This document shows, piece by piece, positions 7,179-7,753 of a stretch of DNA of 7,753 nt (positions are counted from its first letter, which is position 1; every line of letters begins with the position of its first letter). The DNA is taken from the NCBI GenBank assembly GCA_945957305.1, contig CAMFLN010000114.1, positions 1-7,753 on the forward strand. The letters run 5' to 3'. The translations under genes and the position numbers were made by a program. The notes beneath the pieces were generated by a model. It searched no databases. It saw only the letters and a list, made by a program, of their open reading frames with translations, and was not told the origin of the DNA. This DNA is from an uncultured Planctomycetaceae bacterium. GTDB taxonomy: Bacteria; Planctomycetota; Planctomycetia; Pirellulales; JACPPG01.

Positions 7179-7753
7179 ATTTCCACGATCCACGCCCACT
7201 TTCTGCCGCAGCTGGTTGCGCCCGAAGCGCTGCGCGGTGGGACCGTGGTGGTGCTCGATATTTTGCGTGCGACGACCAGCATTACGTATGCGCTGGCGGC
7301 CGGTGCCTCGCGCGTCATCCCCTGCGGCGAAATTGACGAAGCCCGACAAGTGGCCGAGCGGCTTGCTGCCGGCGGAGAAACGCCGCTCTTGGGGGGAGAA
7401 CGCCAGGGGTTGTTCATCCCTGGGTTTGACCTGGGCAATTCGCCAGCCGAGTACACGGCCGCCCACGTCGAGGGCCGGAGTTTGGTCTTTACGACCACCA
7501 ATGGCACGCGGGCCATGTTGCACTGCCGCCAGGCGGGGCGGGTGTTGCTCGGTTCGTTCGTCAATCTGCGCGCGATCGTAGCCCTGCTGCGCGACGCCGA
7601 GGAAGTACATCTGGTCTGCGCCGGCACCGACAGTGCGATCACACGCGAAGACGTGCTGGCCGCCGGCGCGATCGTCTATCGGCTGTTGTTGCCGGACGAT
7701 CCACACGCCGCCGGCGCCTGGTCGCGCTCGACGTTGAACGACGAAGCATGTCT
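7179..7753 (+). CDS. comB: 2-phosphosulfolactate phosphatase family protein, partial
   Basis: The first 191 codons of a ComB-like protein, cut by the right edge; the family is usually about 240 aa. ComB removes phosphate from 2-phosphosulfolactate to give sulfolactate, a step in coenzyme M synthesis in methanogens; bacteria that carry it mostly do not make coenzyme M and its role there is uncertain. Visible family features, numbering from the ATT, are the N-terminal HAHFLP (5-10), [13 protein letters not shown] (23-35), GERQG with [11 protein letters not shown] (73-92), and FTTTNGTRA (104-112). The frame is open from 7149, but the only plausible start is ATT at 7179 behind AGGGAG, and this falls where family proteins normally begin. 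The gene is divergent from the kinase-isomerase gene. The family call is firm; the start codon and physiological role are less so. Confidence 0.85.
   Translation, partial: MSTIHAHFLPQLVAPEALRGGTVVVLDILRATTSITYALAAGASRVIPCGEIDEARQVAERLAAGGETPLLGGERQGLFIPGFDLGNSPAEYTAAHVEGRSLVFTTTNGTRAMLHCRQAGRVLLGSFVNLRAIVALLRDAEEVHLVCAGTDSAITREDVLAAGAIVYRLLLPDDPHAAGAWSRSTLNDEAC

Noticed and set aside
6964..7581. Open frame crossing the divergent control region and comB
   Set aside because: It overlaps comB in the wrong frame, is rich in Arg, Ser and Pro as shadow frames are, and begins inside the opposite gene.

Overview
The window looks like a stretch of planctomycete chromosome, probably from the Pirellula-like group. 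This assignment is inference. It rests on the high GC content, the mix of genes (short ROK sugar kinase fused to phosphoglucose isomerase, a ComB-type phosphatase, a creatininase-family protein), the protein subfamily flavours, and gene gaps filled with imperfect palindromic repeats of a kind I associate with these genomes. No tRNA, rRNA, transposase, CRISPR array or phage gene was seen.

Layout. Bases 1-343 are a non-coding leader with a possible promoter. glnA (type I glutamine synthetase, 470 aa, GTG start at 344) runs on the plus strand and ends at 1756, followed by a strong rho-independent terminator (1805-1841). A creatininase-family amidohydrolase (1930-2709, plus) follows with its own ribosome binding site. 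A gap of about 290 bases (2710-3001) holds two palindromic elements and separates it from two convergent minus-strand genes. These are zwf (glucose-6-phosphate dehydrogenase, 3002-4396) and, upstream of it in transcription order, a long gene (4636-6999) that encodes a glucokinase-like ROK domain joined to a complete phosphoglucose isomerase. The 239-base gap between them carries a perfect 26-base inverted repeat built from CACGAAAG units. A divergent control region (7000-7178) with a 10-base inverted repeat leads to a plus-strand comB-like gene (2-phosphosulfolactate phosphatase family) that runs off the right edge and appears to start at a rare ATT codon.

How the genes fit together. The minus-strand pair forms a glucose-6-phosphate node. 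The ROK domain would make glucose 6-phosphate, the isomerase domain would pass it to glycolysis as fructose 6-phosphate, and Zwf would divert it to the oxidative pentose phosphate route with production of reduced nicotinamide cofactor. glnA is the ammonia-assimilating enzyme and keeps the tyrosine used for adenylylation control. The creatininase-family and comB-like genes are recognisable to family, but their substrates here are not known.

The most notable items are the kinase-isomerase fusion with both catalytic sets intact, the ATT start of comB, and the three intergenic palindromes. I saw no clearly new multi-gene system.
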